A stretch of DNA of 44,152 nt from JAYGED01 sp046582565 (GTDB lineage Bacteria > Pseudomonadota > Alphaproteobacteria > JAAXGF01), in assembly GCA_046582565.1 (NCBI GenBank), contig JAYGED010000207.1:1-44152 (forward strand). The letters run 5' to 3'. Shown here piece after piece: positions 1 through 8,365 of the stretch. Position 1 is the stretch's first letter; each line of letters starts with the position of its first letter. Under the pieces are notes generated by a model. The model saw nothing but the letters and a program-made list of their open reading frames with translations. It did not search any database and was not told the DNA's origin. Made by a program: the position numbers and the translations under genes.

Positions 1-1
1 A

Positions 2-286
2 ACCGGGAAACCGTTCTCTGGCCCAAACTTCCGTCACCATTTTGGAAAAGCCATGAAGGCCGCTGGCCTCATCGGCATGACCTACCATGGGCTTCGTTAC
101 ACGGCGGCTGCAAGACTTGCCGAGGCCGGGTGTACCCTGAAAGAAATTGCCTCGATTACCGGCCATCGCAGCCTGGGCATGATAGCGAAATACAGCCGCG
201 ATGCGGATCAAAAGAAGCTATCCGGGGCCGCAATCGTGGCATTGGAGGGCTACACATCGAGAACAAAAAATGGAAAACTTTCCTAA
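2..286 (+). CDS. Tyrosine recombinase/phage-type integrase, C-terminal part (5' end outside window)
   Basis: This is the catalytic C-terminus of a tyrosine site-specific recombinase, the enzyme that integrates and excises mobile elements by cutting DNA through a tyrosine. The frame is open to the left window edge, so the ATG at 53 is internal. Visible motifs are the box II HxxR (HGLR, residues 29-32 of the visible part), the GH pair (54-55) and the nucleophilic tyrosine in AKYSR (residue 64, codon at 191-193), all in the usual order and spacing. About 30 residues follow the tyrosine. The gene ends 55 bp before the point where comEC sequence begins, the position expected for an integrase at the edge of its own element. 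No tRNA is seen beside it. Whether it is active cannot be judged, because the arm-binding and first catalytic Arg/Lys regions are outside the window. Confidence 0.9.
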   Translation, partial: TGKPFSGPNFRHHFGKAMKAAGLIGMTYHGLRYTAAARLAEAGCTLKEIASITGHRSLGMIAKYSRDADQKKLSGAAIVALEGYTSRTKNGKLS

Positions 287-340
287 AAAGTGGAAAACGA
301 TCCTCTTATCGCATTGAAATAGTAGAAAAAATGTTAAAAC
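265..340 (+). repeat. Three A-rich direct repeats at the element edge
   Basis: Near-identical copies of an A5-6-TGG-A4-C motif start at 265 and 285 (13 of 14 bases equal), and a looser copy (TGTT in place of TGG) starts at 326. Their starts are 20 and 41 bp apart, close to two and four helical turns. They span the integrase stop codon and reach the junction with comEC. The block is much richer in A than its surroundings. Repeated short sites beside an integrase gene can be arm-type binding sites for the recombinase. That reading is inference, and low-complexity A runs make chance similarity possible. Confidence 0.4.
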
Positions 341-1112
341 TTCTCTCCCCTGTCAGCAGGGCCGCCGCGACATCTCCCGCCTCGCCGTCCAGCCCGTTCC
401 GGATGCGCCCGGTAACCGCCTGGCGCAAGCGGCCCAGAGCGAAGGCCCACTCGCCACCGTTGACGTCCTCCGCAGGCTCGATGAAGCGGGCCCCGCCATA
501 GGCAAAGCCGATCCCGCCAAGGCGTTTGAAATAGGTCTGGCGGGCGAAATCGAAAGCGCCCGGCGCCACCGGCGGCGACGGCGGCGACAGGGCGGCGCGC
601 AGGGACACCCACTCGCCCGGAAGGGCGCGTCTGTCAGCGTTGCCGCGCACGGTGATGCGCACTCGTTCAGGGGTAGCGTCCCGCTCAAGACCGGTGATCC
701 GCAGATGATCGAGTGTCAGCCGCTGGCCCGCGACGCGTATTTCATTCGTCACCACCCGGCCGGAAACAGTCACCGCCCGGATCTCCTTGGTGAGAACCGG
801 CGCATCGACGAGGGCGCTGCGAAGCTGTGCCGCGGTGAAACCGGTACTCACCATAAGCAGGGAGAGCGCCGCCAAAACCCAAGTCAAATGGCGACGCCCC
901 ACAAGGGCGACCAAGGTCGAAATCACTATGGCAAGGGCGCCCGAGTAAGGCGCCGGCTCGATGGGCAGGGAAAAATAAAACGCGATACCGACGCCGAGTC
1001 CCACGGGTATCCAGAGCGGCCACCGTTCGCGTTCGGCAAGAAAGATCCCCGCCAGAGACGCCGGTTTTTCCCGGCGATCGACTTCGGCGTTATCGAACGA
1101 AATCTCGACCAT
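306..1112 (-). pseudogene. comEC: comEC/rec2 DNA-uptake channel gene, truncated N-terminal fragment
   Basis: ComEC is the inner-membrane channel that carries transforming DNA into the cytoplasm; full-length members are usually about 700 residues. Here only the N-terminus remains. It has three hydrophobic segments near residues 34-50, 57-73 and 77-95, then the soluble DUF4131/OB-like region (about 105-240), and stops just after the conserved ALLTGER stretch, where the competence membrane domain should begin. Native sequence ends at about residue 257 (base 342). The last 11 codons are foreign A/T-rich sequence running into a chance stop at 306. The missing part comprises the channel helices and any C-terminal beta-lactamase-like domain, so the product cannot be a working transporter. 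The break coincides with an integrase-bearing edge. The gene is divergent from gltX, with 74 bp between the two starts. An assembly join is an alternative explanation. Confidence 0.85.
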
Positions 1113-1186
1113 GGGCGATGCTATACCACTCTGCGGCGATATGCTAAAAATCGCGCCCTAGCACGCTCCTCACGAAAGCTCATCTC

Positions 1187-2587
1187 ATGACCGAGGTTGT
1201 CACCCGTTTCGCGCCATCGCCGACCGGGTTCCTGCATATCGGCGGCGCACGGACGGCGCTGTTCAATTGGTTGTTTGCCCGCCACCACGGCGGGCGCTTC
1301 CTGCTGCGTATCGAGGACACCGACCGGAAACGCTCGACCGACGAGGCGGTAGCCGCCATCTTCGACGGGCTCGAATGGCTCGGCCTTGAGCATGACGGCG
1401 AGGCGCTCTACCAATCGAGCCGCCGGGAACGCCACAAGGAAGTCGTCGCCGAACTGCTCGATCGGGGCCTCGCCTACCGCTGTTACTGCTCGCCCGAGGA
1501 GCTCACCGAAATGCGTGAGGCCCGCATGGCGGCCGGCGAGAAGACGCGCTATGACCGCCGCTGGCGCGATAGTACGGCGACCCCGCCCGCAGGCGTCGAG
1601 CCGTCGATCCGTTTCAAGGCGCCCCTGGACGGTGAGACGGTCATTGACGATACGGTGCAGGGGGCGGTGCGCTTCGGCAATGAGGAATTTGACGATATTG
1701 TCATCGCCCGCTCGGACGGCACGCCGACTTATAATCTCGCCGTGGTGGTCGACGATCACGATATGGCGGTCAACCATGTGATCCGAGGCGTGGATCACAT
1801 GACCAACGCCTTTCAGCAGAACTTCATCTATCAGGCGCTCGGCTGGCCGGTTCCGGTGTTTGCCCATGTGCCGCTGATCCACGGGCCCGACGGCGCCAAG
1901 ATGTCGAAGCGTCACGGCGCCCTGGGCGCGGCTGAGTACCGAAAGATGGGGTTTCTCCCCGAAGCCATGCGCAATTACCTGCTGCGCCTTGGGTGGAGCC
2001 ATGGCGATGATGAGATCATCTCGACCGAACAGGCTATCGAATGGTTCGGCCTCGACGCCATCGGCCGTTCGGCGGCGCGCTTCGACATGGACCGCCTGAC
2101 AACCCTCAACGGTCACTATCTTCGCCACGCGCCCGACGGGCGGTTGGTCGATCTGGTCGCCGCGACATTTGATCGGGTCCCCGGCGATGCCGCCAAGGCG
2201 CGCCTCGCTCGAGGCATGGCCGGCCTCAAGGAACGGGCGAAAACGATCGTGGAGCTGGCTGACAGTGCGGCGTTTTATGTCGACGAAAGACCGCTGGAAA
2301 TCAGCCCCAAAGCGGCCAAGCTGCTGTCTGGCGACGGCCTCGCCCTGCTCGGCCGTTTGCGCGCGGCCCTGGTGGCGGTCGAGACCTGGGAGAGCGAGGC
2401 TCTCGACCAGGCAGCGCGCGACTTCGCCGATACTGAAGGGGTCAAGCTGGGCGCCATCGCCCAGCCCTTGCGGGCGGCGCTTACCGGGTCACATGCCTCC
2501 CCCGGCATCTTCGACGTGATGGCGGTTCTGGGGCGCGAAGAAGCCCTGGCGCGCATGGCCGACGCGGTGGATGCAACCGGTCTCTGA
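1187..2587 (+). CDS. gltX: Glutamyl-tRNA synthetase
   Basis: This is a class I aminoacyl-tRNA synthetase that charges tRNA with glutamate in the cytoplasm. The 466-residue product has the usual length. The first signature is the HIGH-type motif as HIGG (residues 17-20) after FAPSPTG. The second is KMSKR at 238-242 followed by HGA, which closes the ATP site. The GVDHMTN segment near 201-207 and the helical C-terminal anticodon-binding part are present. The start is the ATG just after the divergent comEC start region, and the N-terminus aligns directly with the family. Many alphaproteobacteria carry two GltX copies, so discriminating versus non-discriminating specificity cannot be settled here. 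It is followed by gltA on the same strand after 86 bp. Confidence 0.97.
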   Translation: MTEVVTRFAPSPTGFLHIGGARTALFNWLFARHHGGRFLLRIEDTDRKRSTDEAVAAIFDGLEWLGLEHDGEALYQSSRRERHKEVVAELLDRGLAYRCYCSPEELTEMREARMAAGEKTRYDRRWRDSTATPPAGVEPSIRFKAPLDGETVIDDTVQGAVRFGNEEFDDIVIARSDGTPTYNLAVVVDDHDMAVNHVIRGVDHMTNAFQQNFIYQALGWPVPVFAHVPLIHGPDGAKMSKRHGALGAAEYRKMGFLPEAMRNYLLRLGWSHGDDEIISTEQAIEWFGLDAIGRSAARFDMDRLTTLNGHYLRHAPDGRLVDLVAATFDRVPGDAAKARLARGMAGLKERAKTIVELADSAAFYVDERPLEISPKAAKLLSGDGLALLGRLRAALVAVETWESEALDQAARDFADTEGVKLGAIAQPLRAALTGSHASPGIFDVMAVLGREEALARMADAVDATGL

Positions 2588-2588
2588 A

Positions 2589-2617
2589 TTGCACATTGGC
2601 CGTTTAGGCCTTATCTT
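2589..2617 (+). promoter_or_regulatory. Candidate sigma-70 promoter for gltA
   Basis: A TTGCAC box (2589-2594) and a TATCTT box (2612-2617) are separated by exactly 17 bp in the gltX-gltA gap. They lie about 57 bp before the gltA start and immediately after the gltX stop. The spacer contains a GGCC-5-GGCC dyad (2598-2610). Box matches are moderate (3/6 and 4/6 to the E. coli consensus), so this is a candidate only. Confidence 0.35.
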
Positions 2618-2673
2618 ATTGGTTAACAAAGTAGCGGTGCGAAACGCCATCGCGGGAATCAAGGGAATGCACT

Positions 2674-4032
2674 ATGGCAGAAACCATCAAGCCGAAATCC
2701 CATCGCCGCAGCGCGCCGAGCGGAGCAATATCGATCACCGACGTCAATAAATCGAGTAAAGATCAGGAAGCCGTCTCTTTCGACCGTTTCTCGGGCACCC
2801 TTGGTCCGGAGGTCATCGATATCGGCAAGCTTTACGCCAAGACCGGGTATTTCACCTACGATCCCGGCTTCATGGCGACGGCGAGTTGCAAATCGAAGAT
2901 CACCTATATCGACGGCGATCAGGGCATCCTGCTTTACCGCGGCTACCCTATAGAAGAGCTTGCCGAGCACAGCAATTTCGTCGAGGTCTGCAATTTACTG
3001 CTCTATGGCGAATTGCCGACCAGGAAGCAGAAGGCAAAATTCGAGCATGACGTGACCATGCACACCATGGTCCATGAGCAGATCAACTTCTTTTTCAGGG
3101 GCTTTCGTCGCGATGCCCACCCCATGGCGATCATGGTCGGCGTGGTCGGCGCCATGTCGGCGTTTTATCACGACTCTCTTGATATCGACGACCCCTATCA
3201 GCGGATGGTCGCGTCCTACCGGCTGATCGCCAAGATGCCGACCATCGCCGCCATGGCCTACAAGTTCTCCATTGGCCAGCCCTTCGTCTATCCGCGTAAC
3301 GATTTGAATTACGCGGAAAATTTCCTGCACATGATGTTTGCTGTCCCGAGCGAGGATTATGAGGTAAATCCAGTCCTGGCCAAGGCGCTCGACCGCATCC
3401 TCATTCTGCATGCCGATCACGAGCAGAACGCCTCAACCTCGACGGTGCGCCTTGCCGGATCGTCCGGCGCCAACCCATACGCCTGTATCGCCGCGGGTAT
3501 CGCTTGCCTGTGGGGGCCGGCTCATGGCGGCGCCAACGAGGCTGTGCTCAACATGCTCAGTGAAATTGGCACAATCGACCGTATTCCTGAATTCATCGCC
3601 CGCGCCAAGGACAAAGAAGATCCCTTCCGGCTGATGGGTTTCGGCCATCGGGTCTATAAAAATTTCGATCCGCGCGCCAAGGTGCTGCGTGAATCCTGCC
3701 ACGAGGTGCTCGAAGACCTCGGCGTCAAGGATGAACCGATGCTGGAGATTGCCCTGGAGCTAGAGAGAATTGCCCTGGAAGACCCGTACTTCATCAAGCG
3801 CAAGCTCTATCCCAACGTCGATTTCTATTCCGGCATCATTCTGCGCGCCATGGGCTTTCCGCCGCATCTGTTCACGGTGATTTTCGCGGTGGCCCGCACC
3901 GTGGGCTGGGTTGCCCAATGGAAGGAAATGATGGACGACCCGTCTCAGAAGATCGGCCGCCCGCGCCAGCTCTACACCGGCTATGGGCCACGCAAATACA
4001 TTCCGCTCAACAGGCGGCGGCGCAAAGACTAG
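2674..4032 (+). CDS. gltA: Citrate synthase (type II)
   Basis: Condenses acetyl-CoA and oxaloacetate to citrate, the entry step of the TCA cycle. The catalytic triad expected from the E. coli enzyme is visible: His284 in GPAHGGAN, His325 in GFGHRVYKN and Asp383 in NVDFYSG. The oxaloacetate-binding HADHEQNAST stretch begins at residue 246. At 452 residues the protein is about 20 longer than typical homologues (around 430). The excess is a basic, Ser-rich N-terminal segment before the conserved core. An AAGGGAA ribosome-binding site 6 bases upstream supports this start. The gene ends 2 bp from the stop codon of the convergent lpxB, leaving no room for a conventional terminator between them. Confidence 0.97.
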   Translation: MAETIKPKSHRRSAPSGAISITDVNKSSKDQEAVSFDRFSGTLGPEVIDIGKLYAKTGYFTYDPGFMATASCKSKITYIDGDQGILLYRGYPIEELAEHSNFVEVCNLLLYGELPTRKQKAKFEHDVTMHTMVHEQINFFFRGFRRDAHPMAIMVGVVGAMSAFYHDSLDIDDPYQRMVASYRLIAKMPTIAAMAYKFSIGQPFVYPRNDLNYAENFLHMMFAVPSEDYEVNPVLAKALDRILILHADHEQNASTSTVRLAGSSGANPYACIAAGIACLWGPAHGGANEAVLNMLSEIGTIDRIPEFIARAKDKEDPFRLMGFGHRVYKNFDPRAKVLRESCHEVLEDLGVKDEPMLEIALELERIALEDPYFIKRKLYPNVDFYSGIILRAMGFPPHLFTVIFAVARTVGWVAQWKEMMDDPSQKIGRPRQLYTGYGPRKYIPLNRRRRKD

Positions 4033-4034
4033 GG

Positions 4035-5186
4035 TTATGCGCCCTTAGCGATCACCTCCAGCACGACCGAAGCGGCGCGCTGGCTTGGCGAAGCGCCGCC
4101 CAAGCCGAGCATTTCGACCGCACGGCAGGCCGCCTCTAGCTGATGAGACCGGACCTCGGGGTCGTCAAGAAGTTCGGCGACCGCTTGGCTCAGCAAATCG
4201 GCGCGGCAGCGTTCCTGGATGAACTCGGGCACCGCCGCTTCATCCAGAACCAGGTTAACCAGGCAAATGTAATCCACCAGAATCATGCGCCGCGCCGCCC
4301 AGGCGGTCAGAGCATTGGTCTTGTAGGCTATCACCATGGGCAGGCCGGCAATGGCGAGCTCGAGGGCGACCGTGCCCGAAGCCGCAAGGCCGGCGTCGGC
4401 GGCGGCAAGAGCGTGATATTTCTCTTCCACCCCTCTAACAACCAAAGTTTCAACCGGCCAGTCGGCGGTTCCCCGGGCAACTTCATCGGCAACCGCGGCG
4501 ACCGTTGGGACGACGGCGCGGAGCCCGGGTTTGTCGGCCGACAGCCTGCCCAACGCCGCACCGAAGATCGGCAAATGGCGCGCCACTTCGCCGTGTCGGC
4601 TACCCGGCAGGACGGCGATTAGGGGCGAATCGCTGGCTATGCCATGACGCAGGCGGAAAGCCGGGCCGTCCCCTTTATCCGCGCCCTCTTCGACAATCGG
4701 ATGGCCAACATAGGTGCAAGGCAGGCCGTGGGCCTCGAACAGCGGCGGCTCGAAAGGCAGCAAGGCGAGGATATGATCGAGGTAGTTGCCGACCTTGGCG
4801 GCGCGTCCCGGCCGGTGCGCCCAAACCTGGGGAGCGACATAATGGATTATTGGTATGCTGAGGCCCTTGAGCTTGCGGGCAACACGGAAATTGAAATCCG
4901 GAGAATCGATGGTGACGACCACATCCGGGCGCAATTTACGCACCGCATTGCTGGTCTCGCTTATGCGGGCGAGCAGGCCGGGAATCTTGGGGACCACCTC
5001 AAGATAACCCATCACGCTGAGCTCCTGCATATCGAACAGGCTATCGAGTCCTTCGGCGATCATGCGATCACCGCCGATACCGGAAAAATTCAACGGCTCA
5101 CCGCTCGCTGCCTTCAGGGCGGCCATCAACCGCCCGCCCAGCACATCGCCGGAGGGTTCGCCGGCGATCATGAAGATGGTGGTCAC
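4035..5186 (-). CDS. lpxB: Lipid-A-disaccharide synthase
   Basis: A GT19 glycosyltransferase that joins UDP-2,3-diacylglucosamine to lipid X to form lipid A disaccharide 1-phosphate at the inner face of the cytoplasmic membrane. The 383-residue length is normal. Family landmarks are the N-terminal AGEPSGD stretch, the APQVWAHRPGRAAK region near residue 145 and the donor-site segment SGTVALELAIAGLPMV near 270-285. It is the last gene of the - strand envelope block. Its start overlaps the end of lpxI by 4 bp, so translation is probably coupled, and the protein receives the product of LpxI directly in the pathway. Confidence 0.96.
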   Translation of the reverse strand: MTTIFMIAGEPSGDVLGGRLMAALKAASGEPLNFSGIGGDRMIAEGLDSLFDMQELSVMGYLEVVPKIPGLLARISETSNAVRKLRPDVVVTIDSPDFNFRVARKLKGLSIPIIHYVAPQVWAHRPGRAAKVGNYLDHILALLPFEPPLFEAHGLPCTYVGHPIVEEGADKGDGPAFRLRHGIASDSPLIAVLPGSRHGEVARHLPIFGAALGRLSADKPGLRAVVPTVAAVADEVARGTADWPVETLVVRGVEEKYHALAAADAGLAASGTVALELAIAGLPMVIAYKTNALTAWAARRMILVDYICLVNLVLDEAAVPEFIQERCRADLLSQAVAELLDDPEVRSHQLEAACRAVEMLGLGGASPSQRAASVVLEVIAKGA

Positions 5187-6037
5187 GGGTCGCCGGGCGA
5201 GACGCCAATAATGAACAGGCCAGCGTCATCCGCCGCTGTGATAAGCCCGGGCATGTCGATCACCAGAGCCCCGCCGGCCTCTATGGCGATACCCACAAGG
5301 CCGGCCGCGTGAGCGCCTCGCACGGTGGTGGCGCCAATGGTTGGTAAATCGATACGCGCCTCCTGGCCCGGCTTCTTGAGTTTCACCAGCACCCCGCCCG
5401 GCCCCTCGCGCCGCAGATCGCGGCAGCGGGCAAGCAGGGCGTCGGTGCCTTCGATGGCCTCGACGCCGAGCACCATGCCCTGCTGCACGACGACTGCCTG
5501 GCCGATGTCAAGCGATCCCAGGGTTCGTGCCGCCCGGCACCCGACATCGATGTCGGCCCGAGCCTCGTCGTTCGGGCTCAAGGCGCCGAAGGTTCCCATC
5601 GGGGCCAGAATATCGGGCAGAATACTGTCGATGCCGACGACACGAAAACCTTCGCTCTCCAACTCGCCGATGATCATCGAGAGCAGCTTGTCGTCGCCGC
5701 CGGCATGGTTGTTCTTGCGCCAGTTGGCCATCAGCTTGAGCGCCCGGCCATCGAGGCGCAGACTGGTCAGGGACGGCCGCTTGACCGGTCCGGCGAAAAC
5801 GACTTCTTCCGTGCGGCATTCGTGTAGCAGGGCGATGGTGCGATCGATAGCACCGAGGTGCACCCATTCATGGGGCGTCGCGCCGAGAAACTCGGGACTG
5901 GTGATGCCTTTGAGGGCGATGACGAAAACCTCACGGCCGGTCTTCTCGCAGGCGGCGATGATATCGCCCGGTAGCGGCCCCGCACCGGCAAGTACGGTAA
6001 GTCGAGCTTGGGGTTCCCCTGCCCTATTTTGCGTCAC
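5183..6037 (-). CDS. lpxI: UDP-2,3-diacylglucosamine pyrophosphatase LpxI
   Basis: Hydrolyses UDP-2,3-diacylglucosamine to lipid X and UMP. LpxI (formerly DUF1009) replaces the unrelated LpxH in alphaproteobacteria, as shown for Caulobacter. The N-terminal LTVLAGAGPLPGDI segment and the C-terminal metal/substrate domain with the GPGGVLVKLKKPGQE stretch are typical, as is the length of 284. The start codon is GTG and overlaps the 3' end of lpxA by 14 bp. No better in-frame start with a clear ribosome-binding site is visible, so the N-terminus is moderately certain. Position between lpxA and lpxB matches its step in lipid A synthesis. Confidence 0.95.
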   Translation of the reverse strand: MTQNRAGEPQARLTVLAGAGPLPGDIIAACEKTGREVFVIALKGITSPEFLGATPHEWVHLGAIDRTIALLHECRTEEVVFAGPVKRPSLTSLRLDGRALKLMANWRKNNHAGGDDKLLSMIIGELESEGFRVVGIDSILPDILAPMGTFGALSPNDEARADIDVGCRAARTLGSLDIGQAVVVQQGMVLGVEAIEGTDALLARCRDLRREGPGGVLVKLKKPGQEARIDLPTIGATTVRGAHAAGLVGIAIEAGGALVIDMPGLITAADDAGLFIIGVSPGDP

Positions 6038-6869
6038 GGTTATGCGCAGCAGCCGATTTCGGTTGGCAGACAGGTCGGCTGTTATCGGCTTGAATGAAAT
6101 TCACCAGGTCCATCACCACCGAATTTTCAGCAAACTGCCGGGCTACTTCCGTCAGGCGCTCGGCCATGGTGCCGTCCTGGCCGAAGACCATGCGATAAGC
6201 CGTGCGCAAGCCATGGATGTCTTCGCGGCTGAAATTGCGGCGCTTGAGGCCGACGATATTCAGACCGGAAAGTGCGGCTCGATCACCCATGACCAAGCCA
6301 AAAGGTATGACGTCCTGTTCGACGCCCGACATGCCGCCGACCATGGCATGGCGGCCGATGCGCACAAACTGATGGACCGCGGACAAGCCGCCGAGGATGG
6401 CGTAATCGCCAAGCGTGACGTGGCCACCGAGGGTAGCGTTGTTCGCCATGATGACGTGATCGCCGATAATGCAGTCATGGGCGACATGGGAGCCGACCAT
6501 GAACAAACCGTTATGTCCAACCCTGGTCACCATGCCGCCCCCCGTGGTGCCCGAATTCATGGTGACATGCTCGCGGATGACGTTGTTGTCGCCGATGATC
6601 AGCTCGGAAGGCTCGCCGTCATATTTTAAATCCTGGGGCGCCTGGCCGATCGAGGCGAAGGGAAAAATATGGCATTGGGCGCCGATGGTCGTGCGGCCGC
6701 CGATAACCACATGAGCTTCAAGAGTGACGCCAAGGCCAAGAGAGACCTGGTCGCCAACGATGCAATATGGGCCAATGGAGACGTTATCGGCGATCGTGGC
6801 GCCGGGGGCGACGATGGCTGTCTCATGGATGACCGGCGCCTTGGGCGCTGTTAAGGGCTGACTAGTCAT
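6024..6869 (-). CDS. lpxA: UDP-N-acetylglucosamine acyltransferase
   Basis: Catalyses the first lipid A step, transfer of a 3-hydroxyacyl chain from ACP to the 3-OH of UDP-GlcNAc. The protein has the left-handed beta-helix hexapeptide repeats over roughly residues 12-195. The catalytic base is His131 in VAHDC, equivalent to E. coli His125, and the C-terminal helical domain follows. At 281 residues it is about 15-20 longer than usual, mostly through a basic, low-complexity C-terminal tail. The ATG overlaps the fabZ end by 8 bp. LpxA and LpxD are both hexapeptide acyltransferases and flank fabZ here, the common proteobacterial order. Confidence 0.97.
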   Translation of the reverse strand: MTSQPLTAPKAPVIHETAIVAPGATIADNVSIGPYCIVGDQVSLGLGVTLEAHVVIGGRTTIGAQCHIFPFASIGQAPQDLKYDGEPSELIIGDNNVIREHVTMNSGTTGGGMVTRVGHNGLFMVGSHVAHDCIIGDHVIMANNATLGGHVTLGDYAILGGLSAVHQFVRIGRHAMVGGMSGVEQDVIPFGLVMGDRAALSGLNIVGLKRRNFSREDIHGLRTAYRMVFGQDGTMAERLTEVARQFAENSVVMDLVNFIQADNSRPVCQPKSAAAHNRDAK

Positions 6870-7332
6870 CGATGATCATCGCGGCGATGGTCGCCTCGGA
6901 GGCCAGAACACCCTCGACTCGGGCTTCGCAATCGAACTTCCAAACGCTCCCCCGGTGCTGACGGGTGGTAATATGTATATTCAGGGTGTCGCCAGGCACG
7001 ACGGGCTTGCGGAAGCGGGCATTGTCGACGGAGATGAAATAAACCAGCTTGCCTTCAGCCTCGGCGCCTAGGGTTTCTACCACCAACACCGCGGCGGTCT
7101 GCGCCATGGCCTCGATGATCAAGACGCCGGGCATGACCTTACGGCTTGGGAAATGACCCTGGAAGTGCGGCTCGTTGACCGAGACGTTTTTAATCCCGAT
7201 GGCGCTCTTAGAGGGAATGATGTCGATGACTCGGTCGACCATGAGAAACGGATAGCGATGTGGAATCATCGCCATGATGCGTTCGATATCGACCTCGGCG
7301 CCGGTCGTTTTCAGCTGTTCCACCTTCGCCAT
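6862..7332 (-). CDS. fabZ: 3-hydroxyacyl-[acyl-carrier-protein] dehydratase FabZ
   Basis: Dehydrates 3-hydroxyacyl-ACP to trans-2-enoyl-ACP in fatty acid elongation. It competes with LpxA and LpxD for the same 3-hydroxyacyl-ACP, which is why the genes travel together. It is a single hot-dog fold of 156 residues. The catalytic His60 (HFQGHFP) and Glu74 (LIIEAMAQ) have the family's H-x13-E spacing, and the central helix begins at VMPGV. The ATG directly abuts the lpxD stop codon with no spacer. The first 15 or so residues before the core are variable in the family. Confidence 0.97.
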   Translation of the reverse strand: MAKVEQLKTTGAEVDIERIMAMIPHRYPFLMVDRVIDIIPSKSAIGIKNVSVNEPHFQGHFPSRKVMPGVLIIEAMAQTAAVLVVETLGAEAEGKLVYFISVDNARFRKPVVPGDTLNIHITTRQHRGSVWKFDCEARVEGVLASEATIAAMIIDD

Positions 7333-8358
7333 TTAACTTTTATCCTTCCGCTTTGCCAGCTGCGCAAAGGCGATCAACTGACGTTTCCATTGTCGCGCCG
7401 CTATAGCGGGCGCGCCACCGTAATCTTGAGCCACTGCGAGATCGTGGATAACGCCCGAACGCGCGGCGAATCTTGCACCATCGCCAATTACCAGATGGCC
7501 CGCAAACCCGGACTGCCCCCCGACAACCACATAGTCGCCGAGTTTGGTGCTGCCCGAGATGCCAACCTGGCTGACGATGACGCAGCCTTTGCCTATTTGG
7601 ACGTTATGGGCGATTTGCACGAGATTATCAATCATGCAGCCATCACCGATAACCGTATCATCGCCGCTGCCCCGGTCTATGGTCGTGTTGGCGCCGACTT
7701 CCACATCATTGCCGATGATCACCCGGCCGACCTGGGAAATGCGCAAATGTCCGCCCAGCCCCGAGGCGAATCCAAAACCATCCTGGCCAATACGGGCACC
7801 CGGATAGATCATCACCCGGTTGCCGATCAGGCAATGGCTGAGCGAGGCCCCGGCCCCGATACGGCAATCAACACCGAGCGAGACGCCTTCTTCGAGGACG
7901 GCATTGGCGGCGATATGACAGCCTTCGCCGATCTTGCAGCCGGCGCCGACCGAGGCGCCGGGATCAACCCGGCAACTGGCCGCGATATCGGCCTGCTGAT
8001 GAACATGGGCGGCCGTTGATATGCCGGGCTCGATCCGGGGTTGCGGGTAGAAGGCGCGGGCGATCCGGGCAAAGGCAAGATAGGGTTGATCGCTCAACAG
8101 CAACGCAACGCCATCCGGCGCATGATCGGCGTATTTGGGATCGAGAATGCAGGCCCCCGCGCTGCTTGTCTCAAGGACAGCGATGTATTTTTTGTTGTCG
8201 AGGAAGGCAATTTCGCCGGCTCCGGCGCGATCCAGGGGCGCCAGGTCAATTATCGATTGATCGCCATCCACTCCGGAACCAAGCGAGGACTGGCTAAGCT
8301 CGGATAGTTCGCCCAGGGTGAACGGGCCTTGTCTGGTGAAAAACCTTGAATCCGCCAT
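7333..8358 (-). CDS. lpxD: UDP-3-O-acylglucosamine N-acyltransferase
   Basis: Transfers the second 3-hydroxyacyl chain, to the amino group, in lipid A synthesis. The N-terminal uridine-binding domain (about 1-105, including LGELSEL and AGEIAFLDNKKY) precedes a long hexapeptide left-handed helix. The catalytic His251 sits in NLVQIAHNVQIGKG, matching E. coli His239. A GQDGFGFA acyl-pocket segment lies near residue 191. The length of 341 is standard. It lies 7 bp after the skp-like gene, in the usual bamA-skp-lpxD-fabZ-lpxA order. Confidence 0.97.
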   Translation of the reverse strand: MADSRFFTRQGPFTLGELSELSQSSLGSGVDGDQSIIDLAPLDRAGAGEIAFLDNKKYIAVLETSSAGACILDPKYADHAPDGVALLLSDQPYLAFARIARAFYPQPRIEPGISTAAHVHQQADIAASCRVDPGASVGAGCKIGEGCHIAANAVLEEGVSLGVDCRIGAGASLSHCLIGNRVMIYPGARIGQDGFGFASGLGGHLRISQVGRVIIGNDVEVGANTTIDRGSGDDTVIGDGCMIDNLVQIAHNVQIGKGCVIVSQVGISGSTKLGDYVVVGGQSGFAGHLVIGDGARFAARSGVIHDLAVAQDYGGAPAIAARQWKRQLIAFAQLAKRKDKS

Positions 8359-8365
8359 GGCGAAA

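Noticed and set aside
130..501. 123-codon + strand frame crossing the comEC junction
   Set aside because: It overlaps the integrase in another frame and then runs antisense to comEC; no conserved features.
1113..1186. Divergent promoters between comEC and gltX
   Set aside because: A/T-rich patches occur, but no pair of boxes has acceptable spacing and match, so I do not call a site.
1121..2128. 335-codon - strand frame opposite gltX
   Set aside because: Antisense to gltX, with shadow composition.
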